Position numbers and translations under genes: made by a program
Assembly (NCBI GenBank): GCA_016744995.1
Contig: JADGDG010000023.1
Coordinates: forward strand, 1 to 64,000
DNA: 64,000 nt
Reading direction: 5' to 3'
Origin: Gammaproteobacteria bacterium
GTDB taxonomy: Bacteria > Pseudomonadota > Gammaproteobacteria > GRL18
Shown here: positions 36,501-45,100 of the stretch, in pieces
How positions within the stretch are numbered: position 1 is the first letter of the stretch
Layout: every line of letters begins with the position of its first letter
Notes under the pieces: model-generated
Told to the model about the DNA's origin: nothing
Databases searched by the model: none
What the model saw: only the letters and a program-made list of their open reading frames with translations

Positions 36501-37885
36501 GCATTTAATAAAGCTGATATAGATTCTTCTAAGCTTGATGTTTCTTTGATCCTAATGTCTGGAAATTTTTCTTTAATTAAAGGAATGGTTCCATAGGATT
36601 TTACAATTGCTAAACTTTTACCCTTTAGATCATTAAATGAATGAATATTCGAATTACTGCTTTTAACATATAAAAACTCTTTACTTGTTAAGTACCTATC
36701 CGAATACAAGCCATATGCTGCTCTTTCATCGGTATAATATGTTGTTGGCAAAACATCAATTATACCTTTTTTAAAATCATCCAATAATTCTGTCCATGAA
36801 TTTTGAATTAATTCAATTTTTAAGCCTGATATTTGAAATGCTTCTTCCAGTATTTCTCCAGCAAGGCCTTCTAGTTTAATATTATCTCGTGTGAAGATAA
36901 ATGGTTTAATATCCTCAACGCCTACTACCAATGTGGGTGAGTTTCTAATATAATTAAGTTCTTTATTGGTGAAAATCGATTTTTCTTTCTTTTTACCAAA
37001 CCACCTCTGTGTCAATTCATCCATTACTTCTTTTGTTACAGAGTGTACCCCTTTTTTTATAATTGAAATCAGAGTTTTATTATTTTTCTTTATTCCTATA
37101 GATAGTTCACCTTCTTTAATAAATACTGTTTTTGATATTTTTAAATTGTATTTTTTCAGTTCATTTTGACTAATACCAACAAGCAGAGAAATGTCAGCAG
37201 TTTTATCCCTGAGTGCTATTAAAATATCTTTTTTTTCCCTGGCATTAATTATTATTGTATTTGGGGCGCGTTGTTTAATAATTGTATTTGTAATATCTTT
37301 TTTTAATATTATTACTCTATTATCTGTGAAGTTTTCTATCTCTTTTATATTATTCTCATCTTCCCTGACAATTATATGATAAGGCATATAGTGATATGGT
37401 GGTGAATATGAAAAATATCGTTCTCTTTTTTTTGACCAGGATAAGCCAAGAACACCATCACTTGAACCTTCCTTTGCACTTTCGTAAGCTTCTGTCCATG
37501 AATTAAAAGGGGTTATTGTTATATTGCTATTTAAATTTTTATTAATTTGTTTTAACAGATCAATATGAAAGCCAACCAATTCATTTTCTTCATTTATATA
37601 AGAAAATTTTTTCCATTTAGTTACTGTGGCTAATTTGATGATGGGGGTGTCTTGCAGGTATTTTCTTTCTTTTTTTGTTAATAGGTCGTTTTTTTTACTT
37701 TCTGTAGAATTGTATAAATTTTTTTTTACAATCCTTTTGTTCTCTGTGCTAGTCTTATTATTATCAGAAATAAAGTGATAAGGTGACGTGCTGGTGCTTA
37801 TTGCTAACTTTGGAGGGTTTTCATTTGCGTTAGCATGACCAATATAGAATAAGATTATTATAGTTATTACAGATAAAGTCTTCAT
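33563..37885 (-). CDS. Giant sensor kinase with four periplasmic solute-binding domains
   Basis: A 1440-residue protein. A signal peptide (about 1-20) is followed by four SBP_bac_3-type domains, at about 75-300 (IIKLATVTKWKKFSY), 305-545 (LVVGVEDIKPFIF), 550-790 (VNVAFGKDREPYAF) and 905-1130 (ISYSTLNREPISIV), with a linker domain at about 790-900. A membrane segment at about 1135-1160 leads into a coiled coil. The kinase has His1214 (GVAHEINTPIG) and an HATPase domain (NLIMNSIVHGF, DNGKGIS, GGSGLGLNI). The design recalls BvgS and EvgS, but with more binding domains and no receiver or HPt. It should read periplasmic small molecules and phosphorylate the HD-GYP regulator encoded downstream. The gene is very AT-rich and Lys/Ile/Asn-biased. 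Confidence 0.88.
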   Translation of the reverse strand: MKTLSVITIIILFYIGHANANENPPKLAISTSTSPYHFISDNNKTSTENKRIVKKNLYNSTESKKNDLLTKKERKYLQDTPIIKLATVTKWKKFSYINEENELVGFHIDLLKQINKNLNSNITITPFNSWTEAYESAKEGSSDGVLGLSWSKKRERYFSYSPPYHYMPYHIIVREDENNIKEIENFTDNRVIILKKDITNTIIKQRAPNTIIINAREKKDILIALRDKTADISLLVGISQNELKKYNLKISKTVFIKEGELSIGIKKNNKTLISIIKKGVHSVTKEVMDELTQRWFGKKKEKSIFTNKELNYIRNSPTLVVGVEDIKPFIFTRDNIKLEGLAGEILEEAFQISGLKIELIQNSWTELLDDFKKGIIDVLPTTYYTDERAAYGLYSDRYLTSKEFLYVKSSNSNIHSFNDLKGKSLAIVKSYGTIPLIKEKFPDIRIKETSSLEESISALLNAEVAALFSSQIAMEDKLRALLVSNIKAISQTAIKANGTHILSKKDDFILQSILQKSLFSIPTQEKNRIIEKWLTTTTNRKKVNVAFGKDREPYAFNKNHLKGIEHDLVEYILHKSNVKINRKLYLPLDEMATALKKEDILDVAVTVKQTDEQFYYSNKFINFENTVISRIEDNIFIDSIKDLKSKKIIAFSGAYLYLGDDFKQMFKPESRSKLYTEQVVQEKQVQDFLDKKTDIIILDLNIFKWHLKKLSSEPISRYKFDFVLPNTNVFKVAFKNEALRDLFNKNLEYAKQSGQYQKIINNYIENDIEAKVKVDSFVSALVSKYLYEEDIEQLNAIVNVFSSLGYIEKIEIFNNNSKLLISSSDKKLNQFTQQDSFYVFSNIPLKSGYIRIFFNEEELKKASSTNNLIPELIRFEKLDSYYYIKNIYKRFDYINKKFILSKSEKNFILNHSNISYSTLNREPISIVENGVLTGLISEYIKIIEEKTGLNFIFETSGSWDELNDKFKNKQIDLFPIIDDSKKTAKETLVSNEISNFHFAIITDEEGSFADKISDIRNKTLTLAKDSPIYHFIKNNFPGTKIIETKNIKESLSLVSQGNAYAFVGQTEIAIYHIKKYFPELKIAGIIDNKQTYYFLVQNEYPELLSIINKVLINISQNEKQEIRDRWIHEKVSTAIDYTLIYQIMIIFILILLMILFFINKLSTAKTNIEQANNKLGDSNKALKETITNLKKTQDQLLASEKMAALGGLVAGVAHEINTPIGIGLTGISHLEDMTDNVVSRYKNKDLSQEEFDEYLSTSNELNSLVHKNLEKAAQLVRSFKQVAVDQSSEEKRIFNLKNYMHEILASLQSIIKKTQLKIKVECPEDIIINSYPGAYSQVISNLIMNSIVHGFNRNEKGYIVINIEKQDKTIKLIYKDNGKGISKENLSKIFDPFFTTKRNSGGSGLGLNIIFNIVASTLNGTISCESEENKGTKFIITFNV

Positions 37886-38460
37886 TTTCTTCCTTGATTA
37901 AATTTTTTATATTCAAATCAAGTTTGTTTATTTAAGCTATACTACTATTACTCGTAAGGTTACTAACCACTCTATTTAAATTCTGAATCTTCAATGCTAT
38001 CTTTAAGAATAGATCCTTTATTTATTATTTCAAGTTCCGCAGTATTTTCAATTTCAAATTTTGTTCTATGTAATAATATGTCCTTGTTTTTTTAAATCCT
38101 ATTTTTGAATTCTGTTTTTGAGTTCTTTTTTTTGGATAGTAAAGTGCTATTTTGCCAATAAACCTGAGTTTAGATAGGAAATTCACAATAACGTTATAAA
38201 AAGAAGGGGATCTATAAGTAGCAACCCGGTATCCTATTAAGTGCTAAGATGATGATTTTTAAAATAAAGAGTCACTTTATAGTGGAATTAGAATGGGGAC
38301 TTATTTGAGACTTCCATTTAATTATCAAATATCTATTTAATAATACAACCATCTGATATTATTAGCTTTTTAATGAACATTTCCTGTTATATTATTAACT
38401 TGTCATTATTAAATGATTATCTGTGCTATAATTACTTTTATTAATATTTTGCGCAATCTT
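37886..38460. other. 575-bp intergenic region between two divergent regulators
   Basis: Very AT-rich and without a supported gene. It must hold the promoters of the four-binding-domain kinase (minus) and of the Fur-family regulator (plus). A slightly more GC-rich patch at about 38205-38250 (AAGGGGATC, AGCAACCCGG) was examined for a riboswitch fold, but I could not build one. Confidence 0.5.
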
Positions 38461-38898
38461 ATGAATTCACAAAAATTTAAACAATTGACCAGAAGCTCCT
38501 TTGATTCAACTGAAGCGCTTCGTGCCCATGGAATTTACCCAACCTCCCAGCGTCTGATCATTGCTAATATATTATTGGCTAAGCACCAGCATATGACTGC
38601 AGAACAGATATATGATGTTATTCGTTCTAAACGAATAAAGGTATCCCAGGCAACTATCTATAACACCTTAAGACTATTTGTAACAAAAGGTCTCTTACAT
38701 GAAATCTTTGTTGACTCATCTAAAACTTTTTATGACACAAATACTCAACCCCACCAGCATTTCTTTAATGTTGATACGGGTCAGTTAATTGATATAAAAA
38801 AACATTTAGATCCCACTTTTATCCAAAATGAATTACCTTCTGCCACTCTCATTGATTCTATTGATATTATCGTTCGAATAAGAAACCATTCTTCCTGA
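38461..38898 (+). CDS. Fur-family regulator, PerR-like
   Basis: The ATG at 38461 gives 145 residues (MNSQKFKQL); an upstream frame start at 38413 adds a hydrophobic tail not typical of the family. The HTH part contains GIYPTSQRLIIANILL, HMTAEQIYD and SQATIYNTLRLFVTKGLL. The metal-binding region reads DTNTQPHQHFFNVDTGQLIDI, matching the His/Asp regulatory site of PerR and Irr. The C-terminal CxxC structural Zn sites are absent. The next gene encodes a dihaem peroxidase with a PerR-like box in its promoter, so a peroxide-responsive repressor is the best guess; an Irr-like haem-responsive role is the alternative. Confidence 0.8.
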   Translation: MNSQKFKQLTRSSFDSTEALRAHGIYPTSQRLIIANILLAKHQHMTAEQIYDVIRSKRIKVSQATIYNTLRLFVTKGLLHEIFVDSSKTFYDTNTQPHQHFFNVDTGQLIDIKKHLDPTFIQNELPSATLIDSIDIIVRIRNHSS

Positions 38899-38999
38899 TT
38901 TGCCTCCCTAATCTTTGTGACCCAGTTCTAACTCAGTAAATTATTTCAACATAATAATCACAACAAATACTTATATTGACTTATATCATTTCATTAGAT

Positions 39000-39014
39000 T
39001 TAGAATAATTCTAA
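39000..39014. promoter_or_regulatory. PerR-like box upstream of cytochrome c peroxidase gene
   Basis: TTAGAATAATTCTAA is a perfect 7-1-7 palindrome. It has the architecture of the Bacillus PerR box (TTATAATNATTATAA), differing by one symmetric base. It sits 94 bp before the peroxidase ATG and directly downstream of a Fur-family regulator gene. Confidence 0.65.
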
Positions 39015-39107
39015 CATTAACCCTAAACATTACATGTTTATTTCCAAGTGATGTACTCAACTTTTATGTTGTACTAGTTTTTAATTAATTGAGATAGGAA
39101 AAATGAT

Positions 39108-40103
39108 ATGAAAATAAAAACACCTGCAATTTCTTTGCTTTTTGCTTCAGTAATGGCAAGTTCTGCCTCTGTCATCGCAACAGAGCCTGTTCAACCCATA
39201 AGCCCGGTCAAAGAGATTAACCTGGCTCAAGTGGAGCTTGGCAAAAAACTGTTTTTTGATCCCAGATTATCAAAATCTGGTTTTATTTCCTGTAATTCCT
39301 GCCATAACTTAAGTATGGGTGGCACTGATAATCTAAAAACCTCCATTGGGCATAAATGGCAACAAGGACCTATTAATTCACCTACAGTACTTAATTCAAG
39401 TCTTAATATTGCGCAATTCTGGGACGGTCGAGCTGCTGATTTAAAAGCGCAGGCAGGTGGTCCCATTGCTAATCCCGGAGAAATGGCATCAACCCATACT
39501 CTGGCTTTGGATGTATTACAGTCTATACCCGCATATACCACTGAGTTTAAACAGGTTTTTGGCTCTGATAAAATAAATATTGAACAAGTTACTCAGGCCA
39601 TTGCTGAATTTGAAAAGACTCTGGTGACACCCAACTCACGATTTGACCAATGGTTATTAGGTAATAAAAATGCCATTACTAAGCAGGAGCTGGCTGGTTA
39701 CAACTTGTTTAAACAGGTTGGCTGTACCGCATGTCACAATGGTGAAGCACTTGGCGGAAACTCATTTCAAAAAATGGGACTGGTTAAAGCTTATAAAACC
39801 AGTAACAAAGCTGAAGGTCTCTCCGGGGTTACAGGAAAAGATGCTGACCGTTTTAAATTTAAAGTCCCAACCCTGCGCAACGTAGAAATGACCTACCCCT
39901 ATTTTCATGATGGCGAAGCCGCAACTCTTACTGACGCCGTGGATGTTATGGGTAAGTTACAATTAGGAAAACAGTTCAGTAAAACTGAGAATGCCCAGAT
40001 TGTCGCTTTTTTAAAGACCTTAACTGGTGATCAGCCATCATTTCTGATGCCGATTTTACCCGCCTCAGTTGATGAAACACCAAGGCCTGCACCATTTGAG
40101 TAA
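39108..40103 (+). CDS. ccpA: Periplasmic dihaem cytochrome c peroxidase
   Basis: A 331-residue protein with a signal peptide (about 1-24, ending SVIATEP). The two haem sites are CNSCH (62-66) and CTACH (206-210). Other family sequences are LGKKLFFDPRLS, FWDGRAADLKAQAGGPI, NPGEMA, PTLRNVEMTYPYFHDGE and the C-terminal PxLP region. Length and order match bacterial CCPs, which reduce periplasmic H2O2 with electrons from cytochrome c. It is the second such enzyme in the window, but unlike the one at 20192 it is soluble and has no membrane anchor. A PerR-like box precedes it. Confidence 0.92.
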   Translation: MKIKTPAISLLFASVMASSASVIATEPVQPISPVKEINLAQVELGKKLFFDPRLSKSGFISCNSCHNLSMGGTDNLKTSIGHKWQQGPINSPTVLNSSLNIAQFWDGRAADLKAQAGGPIANPGEMASTHTLALDVLQSIPAYTTEFKQVFGSDKINIEQVTQAIAEFEKTLVTPNSRFDQWLLGNKNAITKQELAGYNLFKQVGCTACHNGEALGGNSFQKMGLVKAYKTSNKAEGLSGVTGKDADRFKFKVPTLRNVEMTYPYFHDGEAATLTDAVDVMGKLQLGKQFSKTENAQIVAFLKTLTGDQPSFLMPILPASVDETPRPAPFE

Positions 40104-40272
40104 ACTGCCAGACTTTTCACTGGATGTTTCATGATCTGATGAATGAATTACATACTTGCTGCATTAAAATATATTCAGTGAGTCTGTAATTCATCGTATT
40201 ATTTTGTCTTAACAATCGTGATTTTCAGGCAATTCTAAAACAGGATTAATCCCTAATAAGAATGAACTTTAC

Positions 40273-40323
40273 TTGACAAATTCTTACTTATCCATCAATA
40301 TCACCTATCAATCGATAGATAGG
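40273..40323 (+). promoter_or_regulatory. Promoter and overlapping TetR operator
   Basis: TTGACA at 40273-40278 is followed after 17 bp by CAATAT (40296-40301). The near-perfect 20-bp palindrome CCTATCAATCGATAGATAGG (40304-40323; two symmetric mismatches) lies at the expected transcription start, 8 bp before the TetR gene. This is the normal site for autorepression of a TetR-pump operon. Confidence 0.65.
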
Positions 40324-40331
40324 TAAGAGGA

Positions 40332-40925
40332 ATGGGCAAAAATAAAGACAATTCCAGACAGAAGATCCTTGATGTGGCTGTCCATCTTTTCTCAAAATCA
40401 GGCTTTTCAAATGTTTCCATTAGAGAAATAGCCACAGCCGCAGGTATTAAATCTGCTTCTCTTTATTACCATTTTCCTAATAAACAGTCGATATACCTTG
40501 CAGTAATAGAACACTCCTTTGCAAATAAGGCCATCGTATTCACTGAAGTTCTTAGAGCAGATAAAAGTGCTCTGGAACGTCTGGAATTGTTTATTTATAA
40601 ATTTACAGAGATTATGTCAAAGGATGAAAATTTTAGACGTTTATTACATAGAGAAATGCTTGATGGCGATGAAGAGCGCCTTAAATACATGGCCGACAAA
40701 GTATTTAAGGAGCAATGTATTGCCATAGGCCAGCTCATGAAAGAAGTCTCACCAGAGTGTGATTCACACATGATGACTATTTCTATTTCATCACTGATCA
40801 TCCATCACCTTGAAACAGCCCCTATACGAAAGTTCTTACCGGGATATAAGCCCGAACATGATCAGCCCGATTATATCGCCGGACATGTCTATGAACTATT
40901 AACCAAAGAAATTACAAAGTGCTAA
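40332..40925 (+). CDS. TetR-family repressor of the second RND operon
   Basis: A 197-residue regulator. The N-terminal HTH (about 10-57) reads ILDVAVHLFSKSGFSNVSIREIA, then AGIKSASLYYHFPNKQ. The C-terminal helices resemble the CecR/YbiH-like group of repressors in size. Nine base pairs separate its stop from the membrane fusion gene, so it is the first gene of a pump operon that it probably represses through the palindrome at 40304-40323. The ligand is unknown. Confidence 0.87.
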   Translation: MGKNKDNSRQKILDVAVHLFSKSGFSNVSIREIATAAGIKSASLYYHFPNKQSIYLAVIEHSFANKAIVFTEVLRADKSALERLELFIYKFTEIMSKDENFRRLLHREMLDGDEERLKYMADKVFKEQCIAIGQLMKEVSPECDSHMMTISISSLIIHHLETAPIRKFLPGYKPEHDQPDYIAGHVYELLTKEITKC

Positions 40926-40934
40926 GCCATAGTT

Positions 40935-42176
40935 ATGACCATTATTATAAAAACAAAACAACAAAATAAAATTCTATTTGCCCTGTCAGCTATTGTTTTC
41001 TGTAGCTTGATGTCCGGATGCCAAAAAGAATCACAGGAAGCGACAGAGGAAACTGTTTTAATTAATAGTCCGGATACTTTAGAAAAAATAATTCCAGTAA
41101 CTCTCATTCAGCCAATTCAGAAAAATATTGACATCACACTCCATGCTGTCGGTAGAATAGAGAGCCTTTCTTCGCCAACCATCTCAGGTGAGACTAGTGG
41201 TAAAGTTATTTCCATCCATGTTGATGAAGGTGATGAAGTGAAACAAGGAGAGCTGCTTGCTACACTTGATGATCAACTGCTTGAGATCCTTAAGTCACAA
41301 GAACAATCCGAACTTAAGAGGATTCAGATTTTAATCGCAAACAAAAAAAGAACCCTAAAGCGTAGAACAAAGCTTGCTCAGTCTAAATCCATTTCACAAG
41401 ATAGTGTTGATGAAACACAAACAGAGCTTTCCTCATTTCTTGCTCAGGAAACATTACTTTACAATAAACTGGCTGCAATTCAATATAAGTTGGATAAAAC
41501 AAAAATAAAATCACCAATTAATGGTACTGTATTTAAACGCTATATCTCTAAGGGAGATTATATTGAGGAAGATGAGCATTTATTTAAATTAGTCAGCTTA
41601 TCAAGATTACGTATTCGATTACCTGTTCCGGAAAATAAAGTACCTGGCATATCACCCGGTCAAGATGTATTTCTTTCAACACCTGCCAGCAATCAGAAAG
41701 CACAAGCAAAAATAAGCCGCTTGCTGCCTTTAATTAATCAAAATAATAAAGCATTGGAAATTATTATTGATATTGATAATCCAGGTGACTGGCGTCCAGG
41801 TGCAACTGTTCTGGCAAATATTATCCTTGAACGTTTTAATAGTGCACTTTTATTACCACAACAAAGCATTGTAAAACGTCCCTCAGGTAATGTGGTTTAT
41901 GTTTATGATGATCTGACTAAGACAGTTAAACAACATGTTATAAAAACAGGAAACTCTATTACATTAAAGAATGTCACACCAAATAGCAGCTCACAGACAC
42001 AATCATTAATTCAAATACTCTCAGGGCTTAGAAAGAATGAGCAAGTCGTTGTTAATGGTGCTTCATATTTGACTGATAATGCCAGAGTCTCCTTAGTTGT
42101 AGAAACTATGGTTAAGAAAACGATGGTTAAGAAAACAATGGTTAAGAAAACAATGGCCACAGAGCAAGGACGTTAA
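40935..42176 (+). CDS. RND membrane fusion lipoprotein with C-terminal Lys-rich repeats
   Basis: A 413-residue periplasmic adaptor. The leader ends in LMSGC (Cys29), a lipobox. Lipoyl halves are at about 85-115 (GETSGKVISIHVDEGDEVKQGELLATLDD) and 185-215 (TKIKSPINGTVFKRYISKGDYI), around a coiled-coil hairpin. Beta-barrel and membrane-proximal domains follow. The end carries three MVKKT pentapeptides encoded by 15-bp tandem repeats, which is not a family feature. Three bases separate it from the pump gene. Confidence 0.87.
   Translation: MTIIIKTKQQNKILFALSAIVFCSLMSGCQKESQEATEETVLINSPDTLEKIIPVTLIQPIQKNIDITLHAVGRIESLSSPTISGETSGKVISIHVDEGDEVKQGELLATLDDQLLEILKSQEQSELKRIQILIANKKRTLKRRTKLAQSKSISQDSVDETQTELSSFLAQETLLYNKLAAIQYKLDKTKIKSPINGTVFKRYISKGDYIEEDEHLFKLVSLSRLRIRLPVPENKVPGISPGQDVFLSTPASNQKAQAKISRLLPLINQNNKALEIIIDIDNPGDWRPGATVLANIILERFNSALLLPQQSIVKRPSGNVVYVYDDLTKTVKQHVIKTGNSITLKNVTPNSSSQTQSLIQILSGLRKNEQVVVNGASYLTDNARVSLVVETMVKKTMVKKTMVKKTMATEQGR
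42108..42152 (+). repeat. 15-bp tandem repeat at the 3' end of the membrane fusion gene
   Basis: Three copies of ATGGTTAAGAAAACA (first copy ends in G) lie head to tail, followed by a partial ATGG. They encode M-V-K-K-T repeats in frame. Confidence 0.9.
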
Positions 42177-42179
42177 ATC

Positions 42180-45100
42180 ATGACTTTGCCTGAATTATCC
42201 ATACATCGTCATGTTTTCACTTATATGGTGAGTGCGGCTATTATTTTATTTGGTTTGATCAGTTATCAGCGTATTGGTATTGACCGCTTTCCAAATATAG
42301 AATTTCCAATGATATCAATATCAACAGCTTTACCCGGGGCAAGTCCAGAAGTCATTGATACATCTGTTACCAATATTATTGAATCTGCAGTGAATAGTAT
42401 TCCAGGTATTGAACATATTCAGTCCAGTTCTTCACCAGGGATCTCAACTATCCAGGTGAGTTTTAGTTTAAAAAAGAATGTGGATGCGGCTTTTAATGAA
42501 GTACAGGCTAAAATCAATCAGGTCAACAATGATTTGCCTCAGGACACAGAGATACCCATTGTTGCTAAGGTTGAAATAGGCGCTGATCCAATATTGTGGC
42601 TGGTTCTTGATGGTGACAGGACACTGCAGCAACTTAACCAGTATGTCAGAAACACCATAAAAAAACGACTGGAAACCATTGATGGTGTTGGTGAGGTACA
42701 AATTGGCGGAAAGCGTGAACGTACAATACGAGTTAACCTCAATATTGATCAATTAACCGCTTATCAGATCACATCACAAGATATCTTAACTGCTTTTGAA
42801 AAAGAACATCTAAAGTTGTCTGGCGGCTACCTTGTCAGCCAATTCAGTGAAAAACTCATCAACCTGGATTTAGAATTTCATTCAATTGAGACCATTGAAA
42901 ATATGTTGGTGGCTTATCGTGAAGACTCTCCTATTCGAATAAAAGATATTGCAACAGTTGAAGACGCTTTATCTGATTTACGAGAAATTGCTCGTTTTGA
43001 TGGCAAGCCAGGGGTCGGTATCGGTATTATTAAAGTGACTAATTCAAATACAGTGGCTATTGTCGATGCCGTACTACAACGAATTGATGATGAAATATTA
43101 CCCAATCTACCACCTGGTATGAAGTTAACCGTTGCCTCAAATAATGCCAGCGTGGTTAAATCCATTGTTAATGCATTAAAAGAGCATCTTATTGAAGGCA
43201 CTCTGCTAGCCGCTTTTGTTGTCTGGCTTTTCTTACGCAGCATACGTGCCACTTTAATTATCTCAACAGCAATTCCTGTTTCATTGTTTGGTGCAATAAC
43301 AGTACTTTATTTTTCCGGCTATACCTTTAACATTATGACGTTATTAGGATTATTACTACTCATTGGAGTGGTGGTTGATGATGCTATTGTGGTTTTAGAA
43401 AATGTCTACCGTCACCGACAAACAAAAGAAAGTGATCCCGTTGAAGCTGCTATAGAAGGTTCCAATCAGGTTGTTTTTGCTGTACTTGCCTCATCGTTTA
43501 CTTTAGTCGCGTTATTTGCCACGGTTATTTTTATGGAAGGGATCATTGGTCGTTTTCTTCAACCTTTTGCAGTGACCGTGACTGTGGGAGTATTGGTCTC
43601 ATTATTTGTTTCTGTAACTTTAACACCCATGCTCTGTTCCAGAAACCTGGGAAGCTGTAAAAACAATGGTTTTATTTATAATTCACTGGAAAAGTTTTTT
43701 CTTTTACTTGAACATTTTTACAAAACCATTCTTGGCTTTTCACTCAGACACCGCCTTATTGTTTTAATTTTAACCTCAATGGTTGTTTCATCAACGGGGT
43801 TCTTTTTCAGTCAGTTGGGTAAAGGTTTTATGCCTGAAGAAGATATTGGACGTTTTATTATTACGTTTAAAACGCCCTTAGGTTCAAATATTAATTATAC
43901 ATCGGATAGACTGACACAAATTGAAGCCAGGCTGAGCCAATATTCACAAATCAAACACATCTTCAGTACCATTGGCTCTGGGCAACAGGGAAAAGTCAGT
44001 CAGGGTAGTATCTTTGTCACTTTAACGGACAAAGAACAGCGTTCAATGCATCAATCACAACTGATTGTTAACATTAGCCAGGAACTTAATACAATTCCGG
44101 GTATCGAGGCATTTGCTTCTCCAGTGCCTGTTGTTGGAGGGCAAAGGGGTGAACCTTTACAATTTGTATTACAAGGACCAAATTTACTTAAAGTGGCTGA
44201 ACTGGCTGAAAAATTAAGACTTCAGCTTGGAACGTACTCAGAACTTGGTACGATCGATATGAATCTACAACTTAATTTGCCTCAATTACGATTAAAGGTG
44301 GATCGTGTTTTAGCAGCTGATTTAGGGATCTCAACAGCTGATATTGCCATGGCAGTTAATTTATTGGTCGGAGGAATTGATATTGCCAAATATAATGATG
44401 AGCCAGGAGATGGTGAACGTTATGACATTCGTTTAAAAGCACAGCAACATTTACTAACAGGTAAAGATGATTTATCACTCATCTATTTACGAGCTAAAAA
44501 TGGAGAAATGATCCGCCTGGATACAATTGCCCATTTTGAAGAAAAGCTAGGTGCTGAAACAGTTTCAAAATTTGACTTGCAATATGCAGCGACTTTCTTT
44601 GCTACCCCTACAACTGCACTAGACAAAGCAGTTTCTATTGTTGAAACTCTCGCCCATGATTTATTACCACCTAGCTATAATGTGAAAATGATAGGCCGGG
44701 CAGAAGAGTTTGGAAAAACCATCGGATATTTATTATTTGCTTTTGTCACAGGAACTATATTGGTCTATATGGGCTTGGCCAGTCAATTTAATTCCTTTAT
44801 TCAGCCGTTAATTATTATGCTCGCACAACCTCTGGCCATTATTGGCGGTGTGGCAGGTCTCTGGTTAACGGGTCATAGTCTTAATATTTACTCAATGATA
44901 GGTTTAGTATTATTGGTTGGTTTGGTTGCCAAAAATTCCATCTTATTGATTGATCTAACGAATCAATTACGAGCTCAGGGCGAGTCAATTCAGGAAGCCT
45001 TATTGAATGCCTGTCCCATTCGCATGCGCCCCGTTTTAATGACTTCTTTGACTATGATACTGGCTTTACTTCCTGCCGCATTTGGTATTGGTGCAGGCTC

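Noticed and set aside
38200..38260. Possible cyclic-di-GMP riboswitch
   Set aside because: AGCAACCCGG and nearby bases are suggestive only; I could not find the paired stems or conserved joining bases of GEMM-I or GEMM-II.
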